Shown here: positions 45,626-57,100 of the stretch, one piece after another
How the letters are laid out: each line of letters starts with the position of its first letter
How positions within the stretch are numbered: position 1 is the stretch's first letter
Source: Okapia johnstoni
Taxonomy: Eukaryota; Chordata; Mammalia; Artiodactyla; Giraffidae
Assembly: GCA_024291935.2 (NCBI GenBank)
Contig: CM044312.1
Span: forward strand, 47,064,001-47,128,000
Direction of reading: 5' to 3'
Length of the DNA: 64,000 bases
Notes under the pieces: model-generated
Seen by the model: only the letters and a program-made list of their open reading frames with translations
What the model was told of the DNA's origin: nothing
Databases searched by the model: none
Translations under genes and position numbers: made by a program

Positions 45626-46367
45626 AGGGAATTATTTTTATAGTAATAACGAGGCAGAATCCACAGTTTCAGTATAACCTGGGTAACTACTTTTCTTTAC
45701 TTTTTTGCTAACCCATAATAGTGCTTTTACATATAGCACCTTATCAATTCATATGCAGACCACTGCCATTCCTCTTCAGTTTTCTAATCCTTCACTTTAG
45801 GCATGCATTGATTCAAGGAGTAATTACTGAGTATTTGTTACAAAAAGGTATGTTTCTGCCTCCACCTATTATAAGACATTTGATTACGTCACCTTTGTTT
45901 AAGTAGAAATATACCAATTGCCCATACTTTAATAGTCAGGATCTCTATATATATGTACCATAAATATGTATATATAATATATATGTATAATTTCTAAACT
46001 AGAAGAGTTCTTGCAATAAGCCTGTATTAAAATTAAGGCTTTATAAATGACAGTTTTACTTCTAGATTACTAAAATGACTTTACCTGAGATTAGGACAGC
46101 AATGCAAAAAAAATTCAAGTGTTAAGTAATATCTCTTTTTCTGTAACTTCAATCAATATACTGGAATCAATTTGAATGCAATTTCTAGTAATAAATTTGC
46201 TTGAGACCTACATATGGCTGTACTAACACAAAGCAAAATAATAAAAATATTTTCTGTTCTTTGATGCAGATACAAAATTTATCAGTTCTAAAGGACAAAT
46301 ATATTTGAATAAACAGATTCATTCTCAGCAAAAAAAAAATAAATACTCATCTCATCTTTCTCTAGGA
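45626..46367. other. AT-rich single-copy-like stretch
   Basis: TA-rich patch at 45945-45995. Nothing else recognised. Confidence 0.5.
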
Positions 46368-46735
46368 CAGTAGTTATCAAACTCGATTTCTCATTGGAAT
46401 CTCTTGAAGAGCTTTTAAAAACAATACTGATACTCAAGGCAGACTTCCTGAGCAGTGGTTCTAAGCACACTCCAGAGACAAAGAGCATAGCATAATCTGG
46501 AAACCTGCTGAAATGCAGATTCTCAGGCCCCACCCCAGACCTACAGAATCAGAGACAGGGTTTGAAGCCCAGCAACCTATTTTAGCAAGCCCTTCCATGA
46601 TTCAGAAGCTCAGGAAATTTCAGAACTACAGCTCTAGGAATTCTGATTTACTCAGTCTGAGGCATAATCTAAGTTCTGGTCTTTTTAAAGTCTCTTCAAG
46701 TTATTCTAAGGTGGGGACTGATTTGAGAACTGCTG
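46368..46735 (+). mobile_element. Outer hAT (MER20-like) element of a nested pair
   Basis: Terminal inverted repeats: 'cagtagttatcaaact' at the left and the reverse complement of 'atttgagaactgctg' at the right. Interior split by another hAT element. Confidence 0.68.
46453..46632 (+). mobile_element. Inner hAT element
   Basis: 'cagtggttctaagcacactc' start, interior 'gattctcaggccccacccca' then 'gacctacagaatcagag', and end 'cagaactacagctc'. Its outer neighbours read as one element without it. Confidence 0.68.
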
Positions 46736-46875
46736 CACTAGGAGAGAAGTTGGTCAAACTTCCCTTTTGATTTGGAACTGTTTAGGATGGCCTGACACAA
46801 GGGAACCAGTCGCTTCAGTTGTCCTTTGATTGTGGTCAAACTGTCAGAAAGGGACTTTCATGATTTTAAAGTGCA

Positions 46876-47162
46876 TGTTGTTGTTCAGTCACTCAGTTGT
46901 GTCTGACTCTTTGACCCCAGAGACTGCAGCATGACAGGCCCCCTGTCCTTCAACATCTCCCAGGGCTTGCCCAAACTCATGTCCATTGAGTCAGTGATGC
47001 CATTCAACCATCTCATCCTCTGTTGCTCTCTTCTCCTGCCTTCAATCTTTCCCAGCTTCAGGGTCTTTTCTGAGTCAGCTCTTTGCATCAGGTGGCCAAA
47101 GTCTTGGAGCTTCAGCTTTAGCATCAGTCCTTTCAGTGAATGTTTAGGGTTGATTTCCTTTC
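46876..47162 (-). mobile_element. BovB 3' end, antisense, (GTT)n tail class
   Basis: 'gttgttgttcagtcactcag' to 'ggttgatttccttt'. Small deletions; 79-codon frame at 47124-46885 is a decayed C-terminus. Confidence 0.93.
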
Positions 47163-47634
47163 AAGTGTATGAGGAGAAGAATCAGCTCACTCTAGTCTAG
47201 GGTGTATGGGAGCAAAGTTCAGAATTGACCAAAGCCTGTTGGGAAATAATCCCCTCATAATCTGGGCTGGGCCTGAGATCCTGCATTTCCAACAAACTTC
47301 CAGGTGATATTGATGCTTCTGCCTTAGAGGCTTTGTGTAATAAGTTAGAAATTAAGACTGAGATCCAACTCCAGACCTACTGAATCAAGATCTACGCTTT
47401 AATAGGATTCCTATTGTCTAAAGGTACTCTGTACTCTAGAAGAAAAGAAAACATTGCAATTTCTGGAAGATACAGCCTTGAGATGAATTTTTATTGTGCT
47501 ATGGTTTGTTTTTTATCTCCTAGAAGAGGAGGATGCCTGAGGTGTAGTGATATGATTAAGGTCCTGGAGTTGCTGCCTAATGTGACAGAAGCTATCATTA
47601 AGAAATACTTTCTTTAAAAAAAAACAAAACGAGT
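47163..47634. other. Spacer with MER20 scrap
   Basis: 47262-47320 ('gggctgggcctgagatcctg', then 'catttccaacaaacttccag') is the middle of MER20. The rest is unassigned. Confidence 0.5.
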
Positions 47635-47945
47635 TAACTATGTGAAGTGATAAATGTGTTAATTACCTTGATCTTGGTAATCATTCTATAATGTATGTGA
47701 GTGAGGGCTCAGTCTCTCAGCTGTGTCCAACTCTTTGTGACCCAATGGACTGTAACCCTCCAGGATTCTCTGTCAATGGGATTCTCCAGGCAAGAATACT
47801 GGAGTGGGTTGCCATTTCCTCCTCCGGGGTATTTTCCTGATCCAGGGATCAAACCCACGTCTCCTGCGTCTGCATTATAGGCAGATTCTTTACCACACTG
47901 TAATGTATATGTATATCTAATCAACATGTTGCACACCTTAAATAT
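47635..47945 (+). mobile_element. L1 3'-UTR split by a SINE
   Basis: 'gtgataaatgtgttaattac' then 'cttgatcttggtaatcattc' on the left; 'tatgtatatctaatcaacat' then 'gttgcacaccttaaatatat' on the right. A continuous L1 tail apart from the SINE. Confidence 0.78.
47699..47900 (-). mobile_element. Bov-tA SINE, antisense
   Basis: 'tcagctgtgtccaactcttt' through to 'gcagattctttacca'. Target duplication taatgtatgt at 47689-47698 and taatgtatat at 47901-47910 (one change). Confidence 0.95.
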
Positions 47946-47948
47946 ATT

Positions 47949-49550
47949 AATGACCCAGATAATCATGATGGTGTGATCACTCACCTAGAGCCAGACATTC
48001 TGGAGTGCGAAGTCAAGTGGGACTTACGAAGCATTGCTATGAACAAAGCTAGTGGAAGTGATGGAATTCCAGCTGAGCTATTTCAAATCCTAAAAGATGA
48101 TGCCATGAAAGTGTTGCACTCAATATGCCAGCAAATTTGGAAAACTCAGCAGTGGCTACAGGACTGGAAAAGGTCAGTTTTCATCCAATTCCAAAGAAAA
48201 GCAAACCAAAGAATGTTCAGACTACCACACAATTACATTCATCTCACACACTCACAAAGTAATGCTCAAAATGCTCCAAGCTAGGCTTCAACAGTACGTG
48301 AACTGAGAACTTCCAGATGTTCAAGCTGGATATATAAAAGGCAGGAGAACTAGAGATCAGATTTCCAAAATTCATTGGATCATAGAAAAAGCAAGAGAAT
48401 TCCAGAAAAACATCTACTTCTGCTTCATTGACTACACGAAAGCCTTTGACTATATGGATCACAACAAACTGTGAAAATTCTTCAGGAGATGGGAATACCA
48501 GACCACCTTATCTGCCTCCCGAGAAACCTGTATGCAGGTCTAGAAGCAACAGTTAGAACTAGACATGGAACAACAGACTGGTTCCAAATTGGAAAAGGAG
48601 TATGTTAAAGCTGTATATTGTCACCCCGCTTATTTAACTTCTGTGTAGAGAAGTTTATTTAACTTCTATATCAATATATCTTATTTAACTTCTATATCAT
48701 GAAAAATGCCAGGCTGGATAAAGTGCGAGCCAGAATCAAGTTTGCTGGGAGAAATATCAATAACTTCAGATATGCAGATGACACCACCCTCATGGCAGAA
48801 AGTGAAGAGGAACTAAAGAGTCTCTTGGTGAAAGTGAAAGAGGAGAGTGAAAAAACTGGCTTAAAACTCAACATTCAGAAAACTAAGATCATGGCATCCA
48901 GTCCCATCACTTCATGGCAAATAGATGGGGAAACAATGGAAACAGTGACAGACTTTATTTTCTTGGGCTCCCAAATCACTGCAAATGGTGACTGCAGCCA
49001 TGAAATTAAAAGACACTTGCTCCTTGGAAGAAAAGCTATGACCAACCTAGACAGCATATTAAAAAGCAGAGACATTGCTTTGCCAACAAAGGTCCATGTA
49101 GTCAAAGCTATGGTTTTTCCAGTAGTCACGTATGGATGTGAGAGTTGGACCATGAAGAGGCTGAATGCTGAAGAACTGATGCTTTTGAACTGTGGTGTTG
49201 GAGAAGACTCTTAGGAGTCCTTGGGACTGCAAGAAGATCAAACCAGTCAATCCTAAAGGAAATCAAACCTGAATATTCATGGGAAAGACTGATGCTGAAG
49301 CTGAAACTCTAATACTTGGCCACCTGATGTGAAGAGCTGACTCACTGGAAAAGACCCTGATGCTGGGAAAGACAGAAAGCAGGAGAAGGGGACGACAGAG
49401 GATGAGGTGGTTGGATGGCATCACCAACTCAACAGACACCAGATTGAGCAAGCTCTGGGAGATGGTGAAGGGCCAAAAAGCCTGGCATGCTGCAGTCCAT
49501 GGGACTGCAAAGAGTCAGACACAACTGAGACACTGAACAACAGCAGCAAC
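47949..49550 (+). mobile_element. BovB LINE, long 3' half, (AAC)n tail class
   Basis: About 1.6 kb, the longest single-orientation BovB here. It spans linker, full RT and C-terminal domain: 'MNKASGSDGIPAELFQILKD', a damaged 'FIDYTKAFDYMDHNK' (catalytic Asp region) followed by a stop, then '[19 protein letters not shown]' in the 171-codon frame 48699-49214. At least three stops or frameshifts and a local triplication at 48627-48698 kill it. Ends 'gaacaacagcagcaac'. Confidence 0.96.
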
Positions 49551-52519
49551 AATATTTGTTAATTATTTGTTAGTAAAGTTTTTAAAAAACATTTTCTTTG
49601 AATTTTTGTTTATTCCTAAAGAATTTCACCTTGAGACAAAATCCGTTGGAGGTTTGCTAAACAGGAAAAGTGACTGGAGTTAAATCTTTGATGTAACTTT
49701 TTCTGAAAAATTGCTTCAGAACATAATAATATGATTGGGTTGGAAATTTAAAGAAACAAACTTAGAGAATATTTGAATGAACTAGAAATTTTAATTTCTT
49801 TTACATTAAATGTTATATATTATTTAAGCTAAATATGTGGTAATTATTTAAAGTTGAAAATTAAGCTAAGTGAAGTATGACATTTCAGTACCCCTATATA
49901 CCACTTAAAAATAATAATTCTCTAGTTTTGAAGTAGCAAATTAAAAAGCTACTTATTTCACATTATATTAAGCATTTCATTAATAATTTGAGGGTTTTAG
50001 GAGATTGATTTTTACCTTCTACTGAGAAGAAATAGTAATGTCAAGTTATTTTAGAAATAAACATATCATATATGATTCTGTTTAGTGAATATCACAAGTT
50101 GAAAATATGTCTTAGTATGATTGTATTATACAGAATAAGGCTAAAATTAGCAGTGAACTTAAACTGTTTTTATTATGTTTAGTTAAAAAAAATCCCACTT
50201 TATAAGACATAATTCTCTAAACCATGGGATTTTCTTTTAATAACTTCATAGAATTTGGAGCTGAAGAGATCTCAGATGCTGAATCCAATCCCTTCACTTC
50301 ATAGATGAAGACAGAACATTTTCCTGCCTTTTCCCAGGCCCCAGACAGGTGAGATTGGCATAGGATGGTGGAGGCTAAGTGAGGCAGGACCGAGTGTCCT
50401 GCTAAGGAGTTTGTAAAGCATGATCTTTCACCTTCCATGAAGAGTCAGTGCCTCTTTGCAGCACAGAAAGCCGGCTCCAAAGCACTACCTTTAAAGACCA
50501 ATGTGGAAAATCAAGTTAAGAGAACAGAAAACCACATCTGTTTGGCTTTGGACCCACAAGAATTACAGAAATCACCTCTTCTTTGCCCACCGATTATGGT
50601 GATTAAATTACTGTAAAAATCAAACTTGAAAGAAAGGAAAAGCTGTTATGCTATTTTACAAGATGATGGCAGAACATAGGGCTGCTCCCCCACCTTTCCT
50701 CACCGATCTTTTTTTTTTCTGTTTCTCTTTAATTTGGAGCAGCAATCTAATTTGCTAGTCTAGTCTTAGAATTATTTGCAGTTTGTCCAATCCCAAATGT
50801 TTGTACAATATCTGTTTAATAAGCAGACTGATCAAGAGCCTTTATCTATTTGGGAAAGTGCTGTTGGCCCTTGGAAATATAATATTTGACTGGCCCAGTT
50901 CATAGGCATAATTTTGAGGCCAGTTAAAAAATTTGGGCCCTCACTTACATGTTGGCACAGTTAACTAAAACCCTATAGAAAAACAAAGTAACGTATGATT
51001 ACAGTTTCATTTTACCATAAGGAAAAAGCAATAAAACATTCTTTAAAAATACTATAACAGTAATCAAGAGAGAGGAATTATTCAGCCTTTATCAAGTTAA
51101 ACCTTCAGCTTTCTAATGTAGAGAGACTCTTCTCCCTGATTTCCTAACTTTTGCCATATGTAAAAATATACAAAGACCTAATAAATGTATACATGCCTTC
51201 TGATTAGGCTGTTTGACACAAATATTTGCATGGTTGTTCAAGTTGAATAGGAATTGTATATTGTGTTGGAACTTCTATGAGTCAGTAAAAGAATAGGATT
51301 GATATAAATATCCAGTTTTGCCTTTCTCGCTAAAACCTTATGGAAGCAGTCCAAAATATACACATACACATACGTATTTAACTTAATGATACTGCAAATA
51401 AGAATTTGAGAAATGTGGACCTGATTAATGTTACCTGGATTTTATAATATCTTATGCACAAGTGTTCAAAAATAAAGTTTGAATAAATGCAAAGAAAAAT
51501 ACCCATTTAATTTACATTGGCAATAAAAGTGAAATAAAATAAATATAGTTTTAATATAAAAATCAGGCAATCTTGTTAATAAGAGAATAAATAGCTCAAA
51601 AGAACAGCTGCTTTTTTATGAGTCTAATATTGGCATTCAAAATGCTATAATCCAGCTCGAACACACAAATGAAATAGTGTTATTATAGTACATAGCCATA
51701 GCAAGAATAAACAGAGGACTTCATGCTGTTTTCTTTATCTAAAAGTTTTTTATTAAAGATGTGAGTCTCAGTGTCAACCTAAATAAAGAGGTAAACTGAG
51801 GCAAGCTCAAATTACCAGAAAGTGAGTTTATTTGGGAACAGCAGAGAAATTGCCATTTGGAAAACACAAACTATGCAGCAAGTTACCTTTGAAAGTCTGG
51901 TACTGACCATATTCACAAGTAAGGAGTGCAAAGAGGGGCAAGTCTAGCCAGAGGCCAAGCAGGAAGTTCATTGGCTTGAGGATGGGAGAGAGTTTTGGCA
52001 GATGTTCATCGGTCAGGAGATTAGTCTAGGTATTCTGTAAATCCCGTATTCCCAGGAAATCAGTCTTCAGTAATCAGTAACAAAGTTTGTTCATCTGGAG
52101 GGCAAATGTATGAAATTCTCCATTTCCTATACTCAGGTTCCACTTTATACTGAAATCCTTTCCCACTAAGCATCCAACTCCTTGTCTTAATCATAGGACT
52201 GGAAGCTATGTGAAAATCCACCTAATGACCAGCATGTGGAAAATGCTCCACTTCACAAGTAAGCAAAGAAATCATCATGTAAACAAGCTGTTGTTTTTTC
52301 TCCTTATTAAATTGCTCCTATTCATCCTCTTCCTCCTCCATCCCCTACTCCAAAGCAAATGCTAATATCCAGTTTTGATCAGTATGGAAGGATGGAAGGA
52401 AAAATATTTTTTCTACCCTGCTGGTAGGAGTATCTATTTGTTCTTTTCTGAAGTACAATTGGGCAAATTTATGGAAAACTGCAAACTTGGTCATGTCTCT
52501 TCCACCTAGGAGATCTCTA
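49551..52519. other. 3-kb stretch free of lineage-specific repeats
   Basis: AT-rich, with no Bov-tA, BovB, CHR or L1 recognised. 50225-50350 ('cttcatagatgaagacagaa') may be an ancient repeat. 50690-50930 and 51780-52050 have balanced composition and could be conserved non-coding or unrecognised LTR. No exon-like frame exceeds 90 codons. Confidence 0.5.
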
Positions 52520-52960
52520 AGAAAATGAGAGGCATGTGTAGACATTAATAGTATTTGTAAGTTAAAAAAGAAGAAACAGTATAAATATCCAATAATTGGG
52601 GACAAGTAGATAAATTATAATATACCTATATCATGGAAAACTATATAGTTATTAAAATTCACCCTGTGGAAGATTCATTTGAATGGAACCTTTTTCGTGA
52701 TATACAATTACATGGGGAAAAAACAGGCTATAAGACAGTAACTACTGTATGACTTCGAGTTTGAAAAAAAACTCATACACATTTGTAGAAATAAAAGGCT
52801 AGAATTATAGTCACCAAAATGTGTACAGTGACTATCTCTGGGCAGTTTATTTATGTATGATTTCCTTCACTGAGATTTTTTTCATATTTCCTAAATTTGC
52901 AACACGCTTGTCAAATTACATAGAGCAAAATATAACTTTTTAACAAGTTTTTCTTGTTAA
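52520..52960 (+). mobile_element. Ancient L1 (L1MC/ME-like) 3' end
   Basis: 'aatatccaataattggggac' then 'aagtagataaattataatat', 'tcatggaaaactatatagtt' and 'gtgactatctctgggcagtt'. 3'-UTR only. Confidence 0.72.
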
Positions 52961-53226
52961 AAACCAGTCTCCTGTCCTAAGTTACCAAACTATGAGTTGC
53001 TATCTGATCCTAATATTTAACCTAGGAATATTTAGCATTCCTCTTTCAGTGAAGTTCAAGTTCCCTTTTTGTATAATTCATCTTCATAGAATCTCCTGCT
53101 TTTTGTCATGTTGGAACACAGTTCTGAATCCACCCCTTGGCTTTTTCATCTCCAATCTTTTCACCTTCACTTTTCCAGCCTTTAGGGGTTTGAGATTAAT
53201 CACCAAGCCCCTTTTTGTTGAAGCCT

Positions 53227-53446
53227 TTATTTGTTGTTGTTCAGCTGCTAAGTCGTGTCCCACTCTTTGCAACCCCAAGGACTAGAGCCTGCCAGGCTCC
53301 TCTGTCCATGGGATTCTCCAGGTGAGAATACTGGAATGGGTTGCCATTTCCTTCTCCAGGGGATCTTCCTGACCCAGGGATCGGACCTGTGTCACCTGCT
53401 TTGGCAGGTGGATTCTTTACCACTAAGCCACCAGGGAAGCCTATAA
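53227..53446 (-). mobile_element. Bov-tA SINE, antisense
   Basis: Full length, 'gttgttcagctgctaagtcg' tail to 'accactaagccaccagggaa' head. 8-bp target duplication tgaagcct at 53219-53226 and 53447-53454. Confidence 0.95.
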
Positions 53447-53454
53447 TGAAGCCT

Positions 53455-53920
53455 CTTATAAAAGCCCAAATGAATGTGGTTCAGAGACTTTCTGGATTAG
53501 TGAACAGGTGGAGGTTTGGGGAGGCTCATCCAATCAGAGGGAACATGGAAGCTCAGGGCCTTTTCCCCATTCATTGCCCCATTTGTATCTCTTCTGTCTG
53601 GCTCTTCCTGAGTGATATCCTTTTATAATAAACTTGTAATCTAGTAAATACAATACTTCTTTGAGTTCTGTGAGCCAGTCTAGCAAATTAATCGAACTCA
53701 AGAAGGGGTGTTGGAACCTCCAATCTATAGTTTGCAGGTCAGAAAAGCACAAGCAACAACCAGACTTGCAATTGGCATCTCAAGGGTGGGGGCTGTCTTG
53801 TAGGATTGGATCTGAAGATGTATCTAGGTAGTTTCAGGTTTGAGTTGAATGGTAGAACACCTAGCTATTGTTGGAGAACTGCTTGGTGGTGTGGGAAAAA
53901 ACACTGGAATTGGTACAGAA
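53455..53920 (+). mobile_element. LTR-like repeat
   Basis: 'ccttttataataaacttgta' (polyadenylation-signal region), 'gttctgtgagccagtctagc', 'acttgcaattggcatctcaa' and 'aactgcttggtggtgtggga' recall a known mammalian LTR whose name I cannot give. No gag/pol/env nearby. Confidence 0.6.
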
Positions 53921-53927
53921 CCACTAT

Positions 53928-53952
53928 TCATTCATTCATTCATTTATTTATT
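53928..53952. repeat. (ATTC)n/(ATTT)n microsatellite
   Basis: Four or five ATTC units turning into TTTA units. Confidence 0.9.
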
Positions 53953-53964
53953 GGTTGATTGACT

Positions 53965-54310
53965 GATGAGGTAATATGTTACTTTTTCAACTAATTCAAA
54001 TGATACAAAAGTATATAAGGTTTCCTTAGAAGACACAATTAATGTTATGTGGGAATCTGTCTAGATATTTGTCTACATATCCAAAACACTGTATATGTAT
54101 GCATGTTTTCCTGCATTTTTGCATAAATGCACACAATTTTTTTCAAAAAAAATTTTTTTTCAAGAAGATCTTCTTTCAAAAGTGATCCTTTTTTTTTTTT
54201 TCTATAACTTGCTTTTATTTAGTCATTCTGGTGCTGATAGCAATTTAGGTTAACTGCAGTTTCTCATTATTACAACTGATGTTGTAGTGAATATCCCTAT
54301 ATGATACCTT
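53965..54310 (-). mobile_element. Ancient L1 (L1ME-like), antisense
   Basis: 'actaattcaaatgatacaaa' early, and later 'ttgcttttatttagtcattc' and 'gtagtgaatatccctatatg'. T-runs at 54120-54200. Boundaries approximate. Confidence 0.55.
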
Positions 54311-54447
54311 TGTGCCACCTGTTTGATTGAGAAAGCCAGATTCCTTCCAAGGCTCTAGGTACAGCCAGCCAAAGTGTAACAAATTGTAGCTGTTGCTGTT
54401 TATATCTATAGACAGCAGAAACCCACCATCTGTCAAACTGGATAGTA

Positions 54448-54661
54448 GTAGTAGTAGCAGTGTAAGTCGCTCAGTCATGTCTTAACTCTTTACAACACCA
54501 TGGACTGTAGCCCACCAGGCTCCTCTGTCCATGAAATTCTCCAGCAAGAATACTGGAATGGATTTCCATTCCCTTCACGGGCTCTTCCCGACCCAGGTAT
54601 CAAACCTGTGTCTCCTGCATTGGCAGGTGGACATTTTACCATCTGAGTCATCAGGGAAGCC
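54448..54661 (-). mobile_element. Bov-tA SINE, antisense, with (AGT)n tail
   Basis: Tail 'gtagtagtagcagtgtaagt', body, head 'accatctgagtcatcaggga'. About 17-bp target duplication beginning tgtcaaactgg at 54431 and 54662 (two changes). Confidence 0.95.
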
Positions 54662-54956
54662 TGTCAAACTGGGTACTAGTTATTATATAGTTATCATTTA
54701 CTAAGTGGTCTCTATGTGCCTACTGTTTTTCTTTTGTATGTCTCCATTTTTCAGAAAAAGACACTGAGGCTGGGAAGGGACATGAGCTGGCCCTTATAGA
54801 TATCCTCAGGCCCAGCCCCACCAGCTCCTGGGTTAATTCTCCCCTAACCATGGCAGGAATCATATCATGACCTGAATCTTCATCCAAATGTAAAGCCTAT
54901 CATTAGTTTTCCAATTACTGAAGTTAGCTGAGACTTTTTCTTAACCATCAAACTCC

Positions 54957-55390
54957 TTTAGATGGTTAATTTTATGAGTCAACTTGGGTTGACTGGGGCC
55001 CCAAATATCTGGGGCTACCAGATATTTGGTTAACCATTATTCTGGATATTCCTTTCAGTGTGTTTTGAGGTGAGATTAACATTTAAATCAGTGGACTTTG
55101 ATTAAAAAAAAAAGTGCTTAGATGAGTGGGCTTCACCCAATATGCTGAAGACCTGAATAGAACAATAACAAAAACTAGAACTCTGAGCAAGAGGGAATTC
55201 TACAGTGTCTAGACTGCTTTGGATTCAGACTGGAATATCAGATCTCTTGAATCTGCAGACTGCCAGCCTATGGTGTAAGTTTTGGACTTGCCAGCCTCCA
55301 CAATTGTGTGAGTCAATTCCATATAATAGATCTTCCTCTCTCTCTATACACACATCCTATGGTTTATTTTTCTGGAGAAAGGTGATGAAT
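54957..55390 (+). mobile_element. ERVL/MaLR-like LTR relic
   Basis: 'gatggttaattttatgagtc' then 'aacttgggttgactgggg', 'ttaaatcagtggactttgat', 'tgtgagtcaattccatataa' and 'ggtttatttttctggagaaa' follow a familiar mammalian LTR order. Family not assigned. Confidence 0.6.
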
Positions 55391-56487
55391 ACATGCCTAG
55401 CATTTTCTCAGAGTATATGTTCAATAAATATGAATGGCATTAGCAAGCTTGGGGGTGCCTGCCCATAGAGCCTTAGCCTCCAGGTATCCTCTTTTCTCCT
55501 AGTTCCACCACACATGCATAGCTTGTTTGCCTGGCTTTGGGTCTTGTGGGTCTTGGGTCTAATTCATGCCTAACGTCTTCTGCCAAGGTAGAGGCTTGTC
55601 CTTGACCTAGGACTCTTAGCTGGCATCCTGTTTAACCCTCTCCAACTTCTCTGGCCTGGTTGGTGTTGCCCTGGCACCCAGTTACTGAGCTACCTGATTG
55701 GATTTTGCCAACGCCACAAGAGCCCACTGGCAAGCCTTTCTAGTTCTGAGGCTGGCTCCTCTTGGATCCTGATTCTTCACGTTAAGAAACACTCAGGCTT
55801 CCTTATACCCATTGGAAATCACATTTGGATTTTGGGCCAACACTCTACCTCCTTTGCGTGTCATTTCCAGAGCAAGCCATACTCCTGGTGATAGTTTCTG
55901 GCTCTATGTGGACCTCTTTGGTCCTGGCTCCTTCCTTTCCCCTCTGACTTCTGCCACTTCAGTCTCATATGCCTGACCTGAGGCCATCAGAAGAGAAGGA
56001 TATATATGTACCTAACCAGGAAGAAGGAAGGCCATGTGGACTACAACAGAGGCTCAGACCAATAACTGAGGGTGTCCAGAGAAGGGAGAAAACACTTTCC
56101 ACTGGAGAAGGGAGAAGGACTTTATGGAAGTGGCTGAATTCTGCTGGGCTTCCTAAACCAGATTTCAACAGGATGAACTAGACACTGGAGACTGGACACA
56201 GACACCTCAACAATGGAGCATGAGCTCAAAGCAAGAAAGGATGCAAAGAGGCTGGACAACAGAGAGTCCTGGGGAACGAGGAAAGGATGGAACAGAGAGA
56301 GGGGTGGGTAAGTCTAGAAAGAATGATAGAGGCTCATTTAATGCAAAAATTTACCCAGAACAAGAAAGGAAGTGTTCCTTTGTCTCCTGACCAGATTCAC
56401 TTCTGCAAAATAATCACAGCAAGGTAACTTGTCCCAAAGTTTATAACACAAGGACTTGAAAGCAATGTTTTCACAGTTTGGAGGATG
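55391..56487. other. Single-copy-like, relatively GC-rich stretch
   Basis: No repeat recognised at 55450-56300; the composition is more gene-like, but frames are below 70 codons apart from one of 87 at 55205-55468 that starts in the LTR. Confidence 0.45.
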
Positions 56488-56645
56488 GCTGTTTGGTGTA
56501 AGAGCTTTGGCCTGAGAGTCTAAAGGACCAGATTCCAGTCCTGACAGAACCACTAAAGAATTGGAAGAACTTTGGAGGAATCTGAGATCCCTCATCTGGG
56601 AAACAGGGATGGGTGGAGTGAACTGGATAAGGTCTAACATTCTTT
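56488..56645 (+). mobile_element. MIR-like SINE fragment
   Basis: 'taagagctttggcctgagag', 'ggaccagattccagtcctga' and 'tccctcatctgggaaacagg' follow the MIR order. Confidence 0.7.
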
Positions 56646-56729
56646 TCAGAATTGAAACTTTAAGAGTTTGATATAAATTTTTGCTCTCAGTAATTATGAG
56701 AGCAGAGTTACATGTTTACATATATATTT

Positions 56730-57100
56730 ATATAAGGATTTTTTAATTATAAAGTTTCCAACATACACAAAAGTATATTTACCCAGTTGTTAAGATCTTA
56801 CTATATTTTCTTCAACTATTACTCCCCCAACTCTTTTCTTTTTGGTTGAATTACTTTAAAACATTGACATCATTATCATTTCACCTTCAGACCTATATGC
56901 TTCTAAAATATTTAGACATTAAAAAACTACAAAATCATTAGTACATCTAATAAAAAGGAAAAACTTTGTATCATGTAAAATTCAGATCATAAAAAAAATT
57001 TCCCATTGTCTTAAAAATAAATGTTTACTGTTGTTTTATTTGAATCAGGATACACATGTGACATTTGGTTACTACATCTTTTTAACTTGTTTTAAAGAAA
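56730..57100 (-). mobile_element. Ancient L1M-type fragment, antisense
   Basis: 'ttataaagtttccaacatac', 'cccattgtcttaaaaataaa' and 'tgaatcaggatacacatgtg' then 'acatttggttactacatc' match a common ancient antisense LINE pattern. Confidence 0.62.

Noticed and set aside
53455..55390. Two LTR-like blocks as the ends of one provirus
   Set aside because: They do not resemble each other, and the ~1 kb between them has ancient L1 and a SINE, with no gag, pol or env similarity.
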